64,000 nt of DNA from Chitinophaga pinensis (GTDB taxonomy: Bacteria > Bacteroidota > Bacteroidia > NS11-12g > UBA9320): contig CAMDSC010000010.1 in NCBI GenBank assembly GCA_945907065.1, forward strand, positions 1-64,000, written 5' to 3'. Shown piece after piece: positions 26,997-37,082 of the stretch; position 1 is the stretch's first letter, and the number at the start of each line of letters is the position of its first letter. Under the pieces are notes generated by a model. The model was not told where the DNA came from. It was given only the letters and a program-made list of their open reading frames with translations, and did not search any database. A program made the translations under genes and the position numbers.

Positions 26997-27020
26997 AAAA
27001 ACCCCTAAAAAGGGGTTTTT
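26997..27020 (-). terminator. Terminator after desaturase gene
   Basis: A 10-base stem (aaaaacccct / aggggttttt) with a four-base loop is followed by a T-rich stretch on the minus strand. It lies 24 bases after the desaturase stop and before the permease promoter; its near symmetry could allow function both ways. Confidence 0.8.
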
Positions 27021-27043
27021 CTAAAGTATTGCAATTGATATCT

Positions 27044-28123
27044 TTAAGCTACTTGGCCTAATTTTTTAAGGAATCGATGATGAATAATAAATGCCTTTAA
27101 AAAAGAAGGCTGTGTAAAATAAGGTATTCCAAATTCTTTAGTAGTTTCTTTAACTATTTTAGAAATTTCTTTGTAATGCAGATGGCAAATACCTGGAAAT
27201 AAGTGATGTTCTACTTGAAAATTTAATCCACCGGCAAACCAATTTAAAAATTTACTTTTCTCACCAAAGTTAGATGTAGTTAATATTTGATGAACAGCCC
27301 AAGCACTTTCAATTGTATCATTTTCATTAGGTTTAGGAAAATTGGTTTCTTCCATCACATGCGCTAATTGAAAAATAAATGCAAGTATCCAACCGGCTAC
27401 AAACTGAACTGTACAAAAACCAATTGCCAATTGCCACCAGGTAATATCCAAAAGATATAAAGGGATAAAAACCATATAAAAATAATAGAAGAGTTTACTT
27501 ATTATCATGATTGCAAACTCCTTACGTTTGGTGGTATTGAATTTTACTAAAAAATCTTGTTGAGAATATCTACTCATTTGTTTAAAATCTTTGGTAGTAA
27601 CCCAAAGCATTGTCATAAAACCATATAAAAACCATGCATAATAATGTTGATATTTATGATACCATTTTTGAGCTGAGTGAGGAGAAAACCGTAATACACC
27701 TTTTCCTGTTATGTCTTCATCCATGCCTTCAATATTAGTATAGGTATGGTGAAGAAAATTGTGCTGAATTTTCCAATTCATCGAATGTCCACCTAAAAAA
27801 TTTAAGGTATATCCAAAAAATTCATTGATTTTATTGTTTTTTGAAAATGTTCCGTGACATGCATCGTGCATTACAGTAAGGCCTGTTCCTGCCATTGTTA
27901 AGCCCATAAACCCAGAAAATAGCCAAAGCCATCCAAGTGAAAGACCAGAGGTAAGTATTAGAATATAAGAAGTGATATAAATTCCCAGCATAACAAATGC
28001 TTTAATCCATATCCGATAATCTCCGTACTTAGAAATGTTATTGTCTTTGAAGTAATTTTCAACCCGACTTCGAAGGGTAAAGAAGAATTTGTCTTGTGAA
28101 CGATTTATAAATTTTACTATCAT
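27044..28123 (-). CDS. Membrane fatty acid (acyl-CoA/lipid) desaturase, front-end type
   Basis: This 359-residue protein has three histidine boxes: HDACHG (about residue 87), HNFLHHTYTN (about 121) and QVEHHLFPGICH (about 300), the last with the QxxHH form typical of front-end desaturases (linoleoyl/delta-6 type). Four or more membrane segments lie between them. No cytochrome b5 domain is fused. It introduces a double bond using a diiron centre and O2; the substrate and position are unknown. It is monocistronic with its own promoter and terminator. Confidence 0.9.
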   Translation of the reverse strand: MIVKFINRSQDKFFFTLRSRVENYFKDNNISKYGDYRIWIKAFVMLGIYITSYILILTSGLSLGWLWLFSGFMGLTMAGTGLTVMHDACHGTFSKNNKINEFFGYTLNFLGGHSMNWKIQHNFLHHTYTNIEGMDEDITGKGVLRFSPHSAQKWYHKYQHYYAWFLYGFMTMLWVTTKDFKQMSRYSQQDFLVKFNTTKRKEFAIMIISKLFYYFYMVFIPLYLLDITWWQLAIGFCTVQFVAGWILAFIFQLAHVMEETNFPKPNENDTIESAWAVHQILTTSNFGEKSKFLNWFAGGLNFQVEHHLFPGICHLHYKEISKIVKETTKEFGIPYFTQPSFLKAFIIHHRFLKKLGQVA

Positions 28124-28132
28124 TATTGTTTA

Positions 28133-28140
28133 CAAAGTTA
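28133..28140 (-). promoter_or_regulatory. -7 element of desaturase gene
   Basis: The minus strand reads TAACTTTG, matching TAnnTTTG, with the ATG ten bases downstream. No convincing -33 box is seen. Confidence 0.5.
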
Positions 28141-28207
28141 TGCCATTTTAAATTATTTTTAGATATAATTTTCGACCAGCTATGTTAATTAACTGGATTT
28201 AAATAAT

Positions 28208-28657
28208 TTACGGCTTTTTTAGCAATTCGCAAATTATAGTCAGATTATGTAAATCGGTTGAATCAAAATTTTTAAAATGACTGCTATCAATATCCAATAC
28301 TCCCCATACTTCATCATTATTAATTAATGGAATTACTATTTCAGATTTTGAATATGGACTGCAAGCAATATGGCCATCAAATTGATTTACATCCTCTACT
28401 ATAAGAGCTTTTTTTTGTTTCCAAACTTTACCACAAACTCCTTTACCTAAACCAATACGGGTGCATGCTACTGGACCTTGAAATGGACCTAAAACTAATT
28501 CATCATTTTTTACAATATAAAAACCTGTCCAATGAAAATTAAATGCAAAATGAATTGCCGCACAGATATTACCCAAATTCGCAATAAAATCAGTTTCATC
28601 TTGTATGAGGGCCTTTATTTGAGGAATTAAAGATTGATAAACTTTTTCTTTAACCAT
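28208..28657 (-). CDS. msrC: GAF-domain free methionine-(R)-sulfoxide reductase
   Basis: This 149-residue protein is a single GAF domain of the fRMsr family, which reduces free methionine-R-sulfoxide. Three cysteines, C65 (VACTRI), C75 (KGVCGKVW) and C99 (HIACSPYS), are spaced 10 and 24 residues, the same spacing as I recall for the E. coli enzyme. VIPLINNDEVWGVLDIDS closes the family pattern. Its ATG shares a base with the stop of the upstream stress-protein gene, so it is the last gene of the HD-USP-msrC unit and probably has an oxidative-stress role. Confidence 0.9.
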   Translation of the reverse strand: MVKEKVYQSLIPQIKALIQDETDFIANLGNICAAIHFAFNFHWTGFYIVKNDELVLGPFQGPVACTRIGLGKGVCGKVWKQKKALIVEDVNQFDGHIACSPYSKSEIVIPLINNDEVWGVLDIDSSHFKNFDSTDLHNLTIICELLKKP

Positions 28658-29541
28658 TAATTAAAACCGCCAAACGAAATGGCACTTCCCATAATATTAT
28701 AGTTTTTTGCATTAACACATAAAACAGCTATTTGAGTGTCATTGTTCACAATTTTAACATCTTCATCAGCTACAAATATGTCTGAAATTTCTTTCTCTCG
28801 TTTTGTTGTAATAATTATTAGTCCTGCACTTATTGATGATGCGTAACGAATAACTTCTTTAGAAAAACTTTTAGAACCTTCGTGTTCATGAGCTTCTATT
28901 ACTTTAATACCATTAGCCAATAATTCGTTTTTAACAAAATTTGCATTGCCGGTAACTTTAATTTTCAAATATTCATCTTTTTCAAATTTTGAAAAAATAT
29001 GAACTACTGAATTATTTTCTATAGCAAATGAAATTGCTTGATTTGCTTTTTGTTTAGTTTCTACACTATCGTCAATAGGTAATACAATTGGGTTGTAACC
29101 AGCCGATGTAATTCCTTTTGACTGAACTATTAGAACTGGTGCAGGAGAGGAGGTTACAACTTTAAGTGCAAAGGCGCCTAATACATGCTGCATTCCTCTT
29201 ACTCCATGGGTACCAAGTACCACTAATTTTGATTTTGTTTCATCTGTTATTTCAGCAATAGTTGAAAAAATACTACCTTTACGTATTATTGGAAAAGTTC
29301 TTATGCCCGAATCAGCTGTATTTTTATCGGCAATCACTGTTAACTTTTGCTCTATAATATTTTCGACAGAAGTTGAATCGGCCTTAAATTTCGCTTTTGA
29401 TTCATTATTAACAATATGAACCAAAGCAATTTCAGCATTCGAATATTTGCTTAAATAATTCGCATGGTTTACTGCACAATCCGCTTCTTCGGTAAAATCG
29501 TAAGTTACAATTACGAGGTTGTTTTTTTCTTGATCAGCCAT
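28657..29541 (-). CDS. Universal stress protein with tandem Usp domains
   Basis: This 294-residue protein has two Usp domains. The first (about 5-145) contains NNLVIVTYDFTEEADCAVNHA and the ATP-loop-like GTHGVRGMQHVLGAFALKVV; the second (about 150-290) begins NPIVLPIDDSVETKQKA but its loop (TTKREKEISDIF) has lost the GxxG pattern and probably does not bind ATP. It overlaps the HD gene upstream by a few bases and the fRMsr gene downstream by one base, indicating one transcript. Confidence 0.88.
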   Translation of the reverse strand: MADQEKNNLVIVTYDFTEEADCAVNHANYLSKYSNAEIALVHIVNNESKAKFKADSTSVENIIEQKLTVIADKNTADSGIRTFPIIRKGSIFSTIAEITDETKSKLVVLGTHGVRGMQHVLGAFALKVVTSSPAPVLIVQSKGITSAGYNPIVLPIDDSVETKQKANQAISFAIENNSVVHIFSKFEKDEYLKIKVTGNANFVKNELLANGIKVIEAHEHEGSKSFSKEVIRYASSISAGLIIITTKREKEISDIFVADEDVKIVNNDTQIAVLCVNAKNYNIMGSAISFGGFN

Positions 29542-30124
29542 AGGTTTTTATTCTTTCTATTATTTTTTGTAAATTTAATACCTTTTGTATGTTTCTTATA
29601 TCTCTGTTTGTTGCTGTAAAATAATGATGTGAATTAAAAAAATTAACCTGAATATTATCCCATACTTCCCGATTTGTAATAATTTTTCTAAACTTAAATT
29701 CCTCATAAAGTGATTCTGAAATTTCATCAAAATCATTTCTACCTAAATAATCCAAATCTGCGTCGCATAAAATCTCTGCTAAGTGCGAGTTTGGAGTTTG
29801 GGGAATTTTAGTAGCCATTACAATTTCACATACTTTATCTATTTCATTATCCGTGTAACCAAATTTTGGAAGCCAATTCATGCATAATATTGAACTTTGC
29901 TGTTCGTGATTTAACTCTGAAACCACAAAACCACTATCATGATAGGCTGCAGCAGTAAGCAATATTGTTAAATCTTCATTAGATTCTAATTTTTCAGCTT
30001 TAGCAATTCTTTGAGCCGCATTATATACATCTAAAGTATGCTCAACACAATGATAGGTTAAATAATGAGGGAGTGATTCCGTCAGTATATTTATAGCGTT
30101 TATTCTGGCTTCTTCTAATTGCAT
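29534..30124 (-). CDS. HD-domain phosphohydrolase
   Basis: This 196-residue protein has the HD metal-site pattern: VEHTLDVYNAAQRIA, AAAYHDSGFVV near residue 73 and CDADLDYLGR near residue 135. HD proteins of this type hydrolyse phosphate esters of nucleotides; the substrate is unknown. The track start is a TTG one codon upstream; I use the ATG at 30124. It is the first gene of the stress-related cluster and overlaps the USP gene by eight bases. Confidence 0.85.
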   Translation of the reverse strand: MQLEEARINAINILTESLPHYLTYHCVEHTLDVYNAAQRIAKAEKLESNEDLTILLTAAAYHDSGFVVSELNHEQQSSILCMNWLPKFGYTDNEIDKVCEIVMATKIPQTPNSHLAEILCDADLDYLGRNDFDEISESLYEEFKFRKIITNREVWDNIQVNFFNSHHYFTATNRDIRNIQKVLNLQKIIERIKTYG

Positions 30125-30492
30125 CAACTTTTATAAAATCAAAATTAATAATTTGCTGCAAACAAACTATATTTTTTTCATTTCGCTTCTAAACATGATG
30201 TGTATTATATTGGAATATTTTTTTTATTACAACAAACGGTTCTATTGAATTGTAATTAACTATATAATGCAATACATTAAATAGAAGCCTATTTGTATCT
30301 AATATTTCCCAAATGGTCTATATTTTTGTGTTTTTACATAATTATATTTCACCAAACCAATAAGTTCTATAATTTATATTATGTTAAGTAATATAAAATC
30401 AGCCTTACTCTTTTATAAATAATAACCGCTGCAACAAAAAAAAATCCTAGAAATTAATATTCTAGGATTATTTATATGATTGATATTTTTCA
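30125..30492. other. AT-rich intergenic region
   Basis: This gap of about 365 bases separates two minus-strand genes. No coding ORF longer than about 20 codons was seen on the plus strand. It holds a possible -7 box for the HD gene (TAATTTTG on the minus strand, 30147-30140) and the terminator of the TPR gene at 30443-30469. The rest is featureless A/T. Confidence 0.6.
30443..30469 (-). terminator. Terminator after TPR gene
   Basis: On the minus strand aatcctaga, a nine-base loop and tctaggatt form a 9-bp hairpin followed by about nine T residues, a classical intrinsic terminator 24 bases after the TPR gene stop. Confidence 0.85.
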
Positions 30493-31692
30493 CTACATCT
30501 CGTCTTTCAATTTTTTCATCTCAGCTTCTTTCCCTGAATTTCCAACGTTTTTATACAATCGCTGCATATTATCAAGCAAATCATATGTTTCCTTTTTATC
30601 ATCATTAGGAACCCCAATCTCTCTACACTTTTCAAAATAAATTAGTGCTTTGCTGTAAACTACTTTTATTTGAGCTTCTAGGACATCTTGGTCCGTCTTT
30701 TTATAGGTCTTTTGCAATTGCTCTATAATTGGTCGGGCTTTATTAACATTTAATACTCCCAGATTGAAATTGGCATCATAATATTCTGGATCTAGTTCAG
30801 CAGATTTTAAATAGTCTAATTCTGCAAGATCAGGTTTACCTAACTTTTCATATGTGGCAGCTCTGGCAAAATAATATATTTTATTTTGGTCATCTGCTTC
30901 TATTGCATCATCTAATTTTTTAATTAAAATATCTGTTTTGCCCTGTTTAAGGTAAATATCTAATTCCATATTCATTAAATCCTGATCTGATGAAAATCTT
31001 TCTCTCCCTGTTGCTAAAGTTTTTAATGCATTTGTGGTATCCATTTCCTCCAAATATACTTTAGCTAATGCTGAATAAATCTTAGGGTCATTAAATTTAT
31101 GGTCAATTAGTTTATTAATATATTCTTTGGTTAATTTATTATCACCTTTGGCCATAGCAGCATAATAACTATATTGATAAATAAGGTCTTCATTAATATT
31201 TATTGTTTTAAGATCTCCTTTTTTATCAAATGGAATTAATTTTAAGGTTATCTGGTAATAATCGAGTGCCTTTTCATAATTTTTATTTTGATACTCATTT
31301 ACGGCCGCATTGAACAATACATTAGAAACATTTAAAAGATAAAAATCAAATTGTTCAGTCCATTGTTTTTTAGTATCCGTTTCAGCACATTTAAACAAAG
31401 ACTCAGCTGCTGTTTTTACTGCATCAGGGGTTTCTTTATTTAAGTCATCTATTTTTCTTGAAATTTCAAAGTAAACAGCGGCCCTATAAACCCACATTTT
31501 AGGGCTATTCGCAGTTTTTGGGTGTGCAAATGCGTCATCAATTAAACGTTTACACTCACGTAAATCTTTAACAGCATTAGGATCTGTATCCTCCAAAATC
31601 ATTCTAACGGTTTCTACTTTACTTGGCTGAGCTTTGCTTACAAATGCACCCAACAATGCAGCCAGCAGTATCACATGTTTTAATTTTTTCAT
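30493..31692 (-). CDS. Secreted tetratricopeptide-repeat protein
   Basis: This 399-residue protein has a signal peptide ending near FVSKAQ and several TPR-like helical units, for example YEKALDYYQITLKLIPFD, LAKVYLEEMDTTNALKTLA, YYFARAATYEKLGKPDLAELDYLKSAELDPEYYDANFNLGVL and SKALIYFEKCREIG. It is predicted to be periplasmic and to scaffold protein interactions; the partner is unknown. It is followed by a strong terminator and preceded by a full promoter, so it forms a single-gene unit downstream of gyrA. Confidence 0.85.
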   Translation of the reverse strand: MKKLKHVILLAALLGAFVSKAQPSKVETVRMILEDTDPNAVKDLRECKRLIDDAFAHPKTANSPKMWVYRAAVYFEISRKIDDLNKETPDAVKTAAESLFKCAETDTKKQWTEQFDFYLLNVSNVLFNAAVNEYQNKNYEKALDYYQITLKLIPFDKKGDLKTININEDLIYQYSYYAAMAKGDNKLTKEYINKLIDHKFNDPKIYSALAKVYLEEMDTTNALKTLATGRERFSSDQDLMNMELDIYLKQGKTDILIKKLDDAIEADDQNKIYYFARAATYEKLGKPDLAELDYLKSAELDPEYYDANFNLGVLNVNKARPIIEQLQKTYKKTDQDVLEAQIKVVYSKALIYFEKCREIGVPNDDKKETYDLLDNMQRLYKNVGNSGKEAEMKKLKDEM

Positions 31693-31736
31693 AACTTCTT
31701 ACTTTTATTTATTACGTTATTTATCAATAATGATGC

Positions 31737-31767
31737 CAAACATAGTTCAGATATAAATGGCATCAAA
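31737..31767 (-). promoter_or_regulatory. TPR gene promoter (-33/-7)
   Basis: On the minus strand TTTG (31767-31764), 19 bases and TATGTTTG (31744-31737) fit the consensus. The ATG is 44 bases further, giving a leader of about 38 bases. Confidence 0.72.
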
Positions 31768-31806
31768 AAATATCTAATATTTCAATTTACCAATATGCAG
31801 TTTCCT

Positions 31807-34422
31807 TTATTCTACGGTATTATCAGTTTCAGGTTTTTCTTCACCATTTTCTTCTTGCGGTTCAATGATTTCAGAACTTTTATTCGCTTGTGGAATTCCT
31901 TCATCCTCACTTAAGCTAATAATAGGTTCTCCGTTTTCATCTAAATGAACTAAAGGCTCGTCTTCTTCATGGTCAACACTGGCTATGGAAGCTATTTCAT
32001 CTGATTCACGCATTTTTATAAGCCTTACTCCTTGTGTAGCTCTTCCCATTACTCGCAAATCAGCCACAGGAATCCTAATTGTAAGACCTGATTTATTTAT
32101 TATCATCAAGTCTTTTTCATCATTTACATCCAGTATAGCAACCAATACACCAGTTTTCTCAGTAATACTCAGGGTTTTTACCCCCTTTCCTCCTCTCCCG
32201 GTAATTCGGTAATCCTCAAGGTCAGTGCGTTTACCATAGCCTCTTTTTGAAACTACTAATACCGTAGAAGCATTTCCTTTTTCTACACACACCATACCTA
32301 TTACTTCGTCATTGGCATTTTCAAGCGTAACGGCTTTTACTCCCGAAGCATTTCTGCCCATCGGCCGTACCTTGGCTTCTGGGAAACGAATGGCTTTGCC
32401 CGATTGCTTGGCTATCACAACTTCGCAAGTTCCATTGGTTAATTGAACGTCTAATAATTCATCTCCTTCACGAATAGTAATAGCATTTATTCCATTAGCA
32501 CGTGGACGAGAATATGCCTCTAAAGTTGTTTTCTTTATTATGCCTTTTTTAGTAACCATGATAATGAAATTACTATTAATATAGTCGGCATCTTTTAGAC
32601 TTATAACATTTATACAGGCTCTTATCTTATCTTCGGCTGGTATGCTTATTAAATTCTGAATGGCTCGTCCCTTTGTAGTTTTGGCTCCTTCTGGAACCTC
32701 CCAAACTTTCATCCAAAAACACCTTCCCTGGTCGGTAAAAAATAATAAGTGATTATGGTTAGTAGCCACAAACATGTGTTCCACAAAATCTTCACCTCTA
32801 TGGCTCACACCCTTATTGCCCACTCCTCCTCTACCTTGCGCCTTGTATTCTGTCAGTGGAGTACGTTTGATATACCCCATGTGAGAAATAGTAACTACTA
32901 CCTCTTCGTTGGCTATTAGGTCTTCAACATTAAAATCTTCGGCTGAATGGATAATTTCGGTTCTTCGTTTATCACCAAATTTATCCTTCATTTCCCGAAG
33001 CTCAGTTTTTATTAATTCCATTCTCAAACTTTCATCCCCCAAAAGAGTGTTTAAGTAATTAATCAATTTCATAATTTCCTCAAATTCCTCTTTTATCTTA
33101 TCCCGTTCTAAACCTGTAAGTTTTTGCAATCTTAAATCAAGAATTGCTCTGGCTTGTATTTCAGACAATGCAAAATTTTGTATCAAACCCGTTCTGGCCT
33201 CTTCTACAGTTGCAGAAGCACGAATCAGTTTTATAACCGCATCCAAATTATCTAAAGCAATTAATAAACCTTCTAAAATATGAGCCCTTTTTTGAGCATC
33301 TTCTAATTCATATTTAGCACGGCGAATAACTACATCATGGCGGTGATCAACAAAATGATGAATTAAATCCTTTACATTCAACATTTCAGGACGGCCTTTA
33401 ACCAAGGCTATATTATTTACTGAGAATGAGGTTTGTAAAGGCGTATATTTATAAAGCTGATTTAAAATAATATTTGGAATACCATCGCGTTTTATATCAA
33501 AAACTATTCGTAATCCATCTCTACCCGATTCATCACGAACCTCAGCAATTCCATCAATTACTTTTTCATTAATTAAATCTACAGCCTTAATAACAATCTG
33601 TGATGGTGAAATTTGATAAGGAACTTCAGTAATAATAATTTGTTCGCGACCGGAAGACAAGGTTTCAAATTCAGCTTTACCACGCATTACTACTCTGCCA
33701 CGACCAGTCAATAAGGCATCTCTTACACCTTCATAACCATAAATTATTCCACCGGTAGGAAAATCAGGACCTTTTATAAACTGCATTAATTCTTCAATAG
33801 TAATATCGCGGTTATCTATGTAAGCCATAGTTCCATCTATTACTTCCGAAATATTATGTGGAGCCATATTAGTAGCCATACCTACTGCAATTCCTGATGC
33901 TCCATTTATTAATAAATTTGGAACTTTTGCAGGTAATACCGTTGGCTCAGTTAACGAATCATCAAAATTGGGACGAAAATCAACCGTATCTTTTTCAATA
34001 TCGGCCAACATTTCTTCGGCCATTTTTCGCATTCTGGCTTCGGTATAACGCATGGCTGCCGGTGGATCACCATCTATAGAACCATAGTTTCCCTGGCCGT
34101 CTACCATCATATACCTTACGCTCCATTCCTGGGCCAAACGTACCATGGCATCATAAACCGATTGGTCACCATGTGGGTGAAATTTACCCAACACCTCTCC
34201 TACTATTCTGGCTGATTTTTTATAAGATCGATTACTTGCTAATCCTAATTCAGACATACCGTATAAAACACGGCGGTGAACAGGTTTTAATCCATCACGT
34301 ACATCCGGTAAAGCACGACTCACAATAACCGACATTGAGTAATCAATGTATGCGGTTCGCATTTCATCCTCAATATTTATTGGGATAATCTTTTCATTTT
34401 CAGGTTCTAATACCTCGTCCAT
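31807..34422 (-). CDS. gyrA: DNA gyrase subunit A
   Basis: This 871-residue type II topoisomerase subunit introduces negative supercoils with GyrB. It has the N-terminal breakage-reunion region with [13 protein letters not shown] (82-94), the catalytic tyrosine Y126 in [10 protein letters not shown], and a C-terminal beta-pinwheel starting with the GyrA-box-like [10 protein letters not shown]. The last 55 residues are very acidic. Position 87, equivalent to Ser83 of E. coli GyrA, is Gln. The pinwheel and GyrA box favour GyrA over ParC. Confidence 0.95.
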   Translation of the reverse strand: MDEVLEPENEKIIPINIEDEMRTAYIDYSMSVIVSRALPDVRDGLKPVHRRVLYGMSELGLASNRSYKKSARIVGEVLGKFHPHGDQSVYDAMVRLAQEWSVRYMMVDGQGNYGSIDGDPPAAMRYTEARMRKMAEEMLADIEKDTVDFRPNFDDSLTEPTVLPAKVPNLLINGASGIAVGMATNMAPHNISEVIDGTMAYIDNRDITIEELMQFIKGPDFPTGGIIYGYEGVRDALLTGRGRVVMRGKAEFETLSSGREQIIITEVPYQISPSQIVIKAVDLINEKVIDGIAEVRDESGRDGLRIVFDIKRDGIPNIILNQLYKYTPLQTSFSVNNIALVKGRPEMLNVKDLIHHFVDHRHDVVIRRAKYELEDAQKRAHILEGLLIALDNLDAVIKLIRASATVEEARTGLIQNFALSEIQARAILDLRLQKLTGLERDKIKEEFEEIMKLINYLNTLLGDESLRMELIKTELREMKDKFGDKRRTEIIHSAEDFNVEDLIANEEVVVTISHMGYIKRTPLTEYKAQGRGGVGNKGVSHRGEDFVEHMFVATNHNHLLFFTDQGRCFWMKVWEVPEGAKTTKGRAIQNLISIPAEDKIRACINVISLKDADYINSNFIIMVTKKGIIKKTTLEAYSRPRANGINAITIREGDELLDVQLTNGTCEVVIAKQSGKAIRFPEAKVRPMGRNASGVKAVTLENANDEVIGMVCVEKGNASTVLVVSKRGYGKRTDLEDYRITGRGGKGVKTLSITEKTGVLVAILDVNDEKDLMIINKSGLTIRIPVADLRVMGRATQGVRLIKMRESDEIASIASVDHEEDEPLVHLDENGEPIISLSEDEGIPQANKSSEIIEPQEENGEEKPETDNTVE

Positions 34423-34516
34423 TTAATTTTGAATTAAAACGTGAAAATAGGCATAAACGCTAAGGTTTCAGGATATTTTTAATGATGAGATACCCACAAG
34501 TTATTTACAAGAAAAT

Positions 34517-35911
34517 CTAAAGCCTAAACGTATTGCTTTTGTAAGGAATAGTAACATTCTCCACGCCTCTTTCAGTAAGAAAATTTTTAAATTCTTCAGT
34601 ATTTTTCTCTTCGCCATGTACCAAAAACAATCTCTTCAACTTTCCTGTTTGGCTTGCACTGATGTATTTAAAAAGTCCATCTCTATCGGGGTGTGCTGAG
34701 AATACATCAGTAGAAGCCACTCTGGCATATACGGGCCGGTCTTTGTTTTTTATTTTTATAGTAGATTGGCCTTGCAATAAGCGATGACCAAATGTTCCTT
34801 CGGCACAATACCCGGCAATTAAAATGGTACATAACGGATTTTGAATATTGTTTCGTACGTGTTCCTGAATCCTGCCACCTTCTACCATGCCTGCCGATGA
34901 AACAATGATAGATGGGCCGCTATGATAGGCCATTTGTTTTTGGTCACTCTCGGTTTGGATAACCAAAAGGTTTGGAAAATCAAACAAATCACCGTGCTTT
35001 CTGGCAAATTCTTTGGATTCTTCGTTTAAATATGCCTCGTATTTTTCGTGTACTTTAGTACTGATAATTCCCAAAGGACTATCGGTAAATATTTTTATTC
35101 CATTTAATTTCCCTTCCACATACAATTGATTTAAGGTAAATAAAATGGCTTGAGTTCGGCCAACACTAAAAGCTGGAATTACTAGTTTACCAGGCGAATC
35201 AATACAATTCTTTTTTACATATTTATAAAGTTCCTCTTGGGCTGGCACAGTAATGGAATGCAAACGACTGCCATAGGTAGATTCGCAAACTAAATAATCC
35301 AAATCGGGCATTGGTTCTGAGTCTACAACAATTTTTGAATGTAATTTTCCCAAATCACCGGTAAATCCAATTCGTTTAGTAACACCTGATTCATTTACTT
35401 CTACCGAAACGGAAGCGGCTCCTAAAATATGCCCTGCTGGATAAAACGTAATACTTGCTTCGTCATTTACTTTAAATATTTTTTTAAATGGCAATGTTAC
35501 CAATCGGTCAAGTGTTGCTTCTACTTGCTGCTGCCCATACAATACTATTGGTTTGTTTTTACCATGTCTATTATTTTTACCTTTTGATTTGGACTCTGCC
35601 AATTGCACATTAACAGAATCTCGTAATAAGTTTTCCGCTAATGCAGCCGTAGGTTCAGTACAAAGCACTTGCCCGTGGTAACCACGTTTTATAAGGGTTG
35701 GTATATTGCCCGAATGATCAATATGGGCATGAGTTAAAACCAAAAGATTGATAGAAGATGGTTCAAAAGGAAAACTATCATTCAACTCTATTGCATCCCC
35801 ACGTTCGTATGAGAGACCACAATCTATTAAAATTTTGTAACCGGAATTTAAAGTGAGAAGGTGCATACTCCCTGTAACCTGCCGTGTTGCACCTAAAAAG
35901 GATATTTCCAT
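34517..35911 (-). CDS. Beta-CASP metallo-beta-lactamase fold hydrolase
   Basis: This 464-residue protein has the metal motif LTHAHIDHSG near residue 60, GAASVSVEV with HILGAAS, and beta-CASP motifs including VIPAFSVGRTQ and SSAGMVEGGRI near residue 330, then VHGEEKNTEEF at the end. This is the architecture of RNA-processing enzymes such as CPSF73-like bacterial nucleases. It probably cleaves RNA. An insertion rich in Lys/Asn (ESKSKGKNNRHGKNK, about residue 105) is unusual. The ATG gives the full N-terminal strand. Confidence 0.88.
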   Translation of the reverse strand: MEISFLGATRQVTGSMHLLTLNSGYKILIDCGLSYERGDAIELNDSFPFEPSSINLLVLTHAHIDHSGNIPTLIKRGYHGQVLCTEPTAALAENLLRDSVNVQLAESKSKGKNNRHGKNKPIVLYGQQQVEATLDRLVTLPFKKIFKVNDEASITFYPAGHILGAASVSVEVNESGVTKRIGFTGDLGKLHSKIVVDSEPMPDLDYLVCESTYGSRLHSITVPAQEELYKYVKKNCIDSPGKLVIPAFSVGRTQAILFTLNQLYVEGKLNGIKIFTDSPLGIISTKVHEKYEAYLNEESKEFARKHGDLFDFPNLLVIQTESDQKQMAYHSGPSIIVSSAGMVEGGRIQEHVRNNIQNPLCTILIAGYCAEGTFGHRLLQGQSTIKIKNKDRPVYARVASTDVFSAHPDRDGLFKYISASQTGKLKRLFLVHGEEKNTEEFKNFLTERGVENVTIPYKSNTFRL

Positions 35912-35951
35912 TTATTCGTTAATGCAAATCAAACTAATTTTGAACATTTAT

Positions 35952-37082
35952 TTAATGTTGAACCAAAAATTTATTAGTAACCATTTTACCATTTGAATGG
36001 AGGTATGCAAAATAAACCCCGTTTTTAAAATCATCTAAAGCTATATTTTTATCATTTTCGTTACCCCATTTGCTGTACCTTAAACGACCCATTTGGTCAT
36101 AAATAATTAAGTTGTAATCAGCGTTTGCTGTAACAATTAGCTCTTTATTTGTATTATAAACATTTAAACTATTGAAATCTGCAACTTTTTGATTAATTCC
36201 AACCGGAATTTCGGACTGAGAATAATGCATTACAAATGCCAAAGCTCCTTTAACGGTTGAGATTAAAGAATTAAATTCTATATATTTTAAAAGGTCATTT
36301 TCGGAATGATAATATGGAAACGATGAATATTGATAAATGCCTGAAATAAGATAACCCGAATCGCGAAATGATAAATAATCGGATGAATAAGCTGAAGTAA
36401 TTACTGGATTCAAATTGGTATAAAGGCTAAAAATTTTTGCCATTGAAACTGCCAATTCGTTGCTTTCAGCTTTCTTTGAAGATATTTCATCACGTTCGCA
36501 TTTTATGCCAGTATTGTCTTCATCTATGGTTCCACCAAGTTGATCGAGGTTTAGCATAAATTTAATTTTTACCGAGTCTTTATTTATATACTTTACAAAA
36601 TAACGGCTTCCTAAATAATCTATTTCTTCACCTGAAAAATAAACAAACCTTATGGTATATTTGGTTGTGATGCCTTTTAATAATTTTGCAATTTGATACA
36701 AGGCAAAATCTCCGGTTCCATTATCGTTTACCCCAAAACCTATCTTACTATCGTAATGTGCACCTATGATTATACAACTATCACTGGTTCCTTTTTTAGT
36801 AAATTCAAGATTGCGAAGTGTATCATTACCGTAAAGAAAGTTTTGAATTTTTACAACATAACCAGCTTGTTCTGCCATTTTTTTAAGCCAGAAACAGGTA
36901 GAATCCAATCCAGACTTATTTATTTCTTTAACTCCAAGGTTTTCACATTTTTGAAGGAATGAAAGAGGGTTTTCTACTTTTGAAATATAATCTGCTATTT
37001 TTTGGTCAAAGACTTGTGCGGATGCTTTAAATCCTATGCCTGTAAAAAAATAAATCCAAATTAAAACCTTTAATCTACCCAT
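35952..37082 (-). CDS. Secreted M28-family metallopeptidase with T9SS sorting domain
   Basis: This 376-residue protein has a signal peptide (to about ASAQ), an M28 zinc peptidase domain with GAHYDSK, VNDNGTGDF, SGEEIDYLG, NLDQLGG and HSENDLL supplying the metal ligands and catalytic Glu, and a C-terminal type A T9SS sorting domain (about 300-376) with LIIYDQMGRLRYSK and NGVYFAYLHSNGKMVTNKF. It should be exported by the type IX system and act outside the cell. Its 5' end overlaps the tsaE 3' end by 13 bases. Confidence 0.9.
   Translation of the reverse strand: MGRLKVLIWIYFFTGIGFKASAQVFDQKIADYISKVENPLSFLQKCENLGVKEINKSGLDSTCFWLKKMAEQAGYVVKIQNFLYGNDTLRNLEFTKKGTSDSCIIIGAHYDSKIGFGVNDNGTGDFALYQIAKLLKGITTKYTIRFVYFSGEEIDYLGSRYFVKYINKDSVKIKFMLNLDQLGGTIDEDNTGIKCERDEISSKKAESNELAVSMAKIFSLYTNLNPVITSAYSSDYLSFRDSGYLISGIYQYSSFPYYHSENDLLKYIEFNSLISTVKGALAFVMHYSQSEIPVGINQKVADFNSLNVYNTNKELIVTANADYNLIIYDQMGRLRYSKWGNENDKNIALDDFKNGVYFAYLHSNGKMVTNKFLVQH

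Noticed and set aside
36693-36962. Plus-strand 89-residue ORF inside the M28 peptidase gene
   Set aside because: It is antisense to a well supported peptidase, with no recognisable domain.
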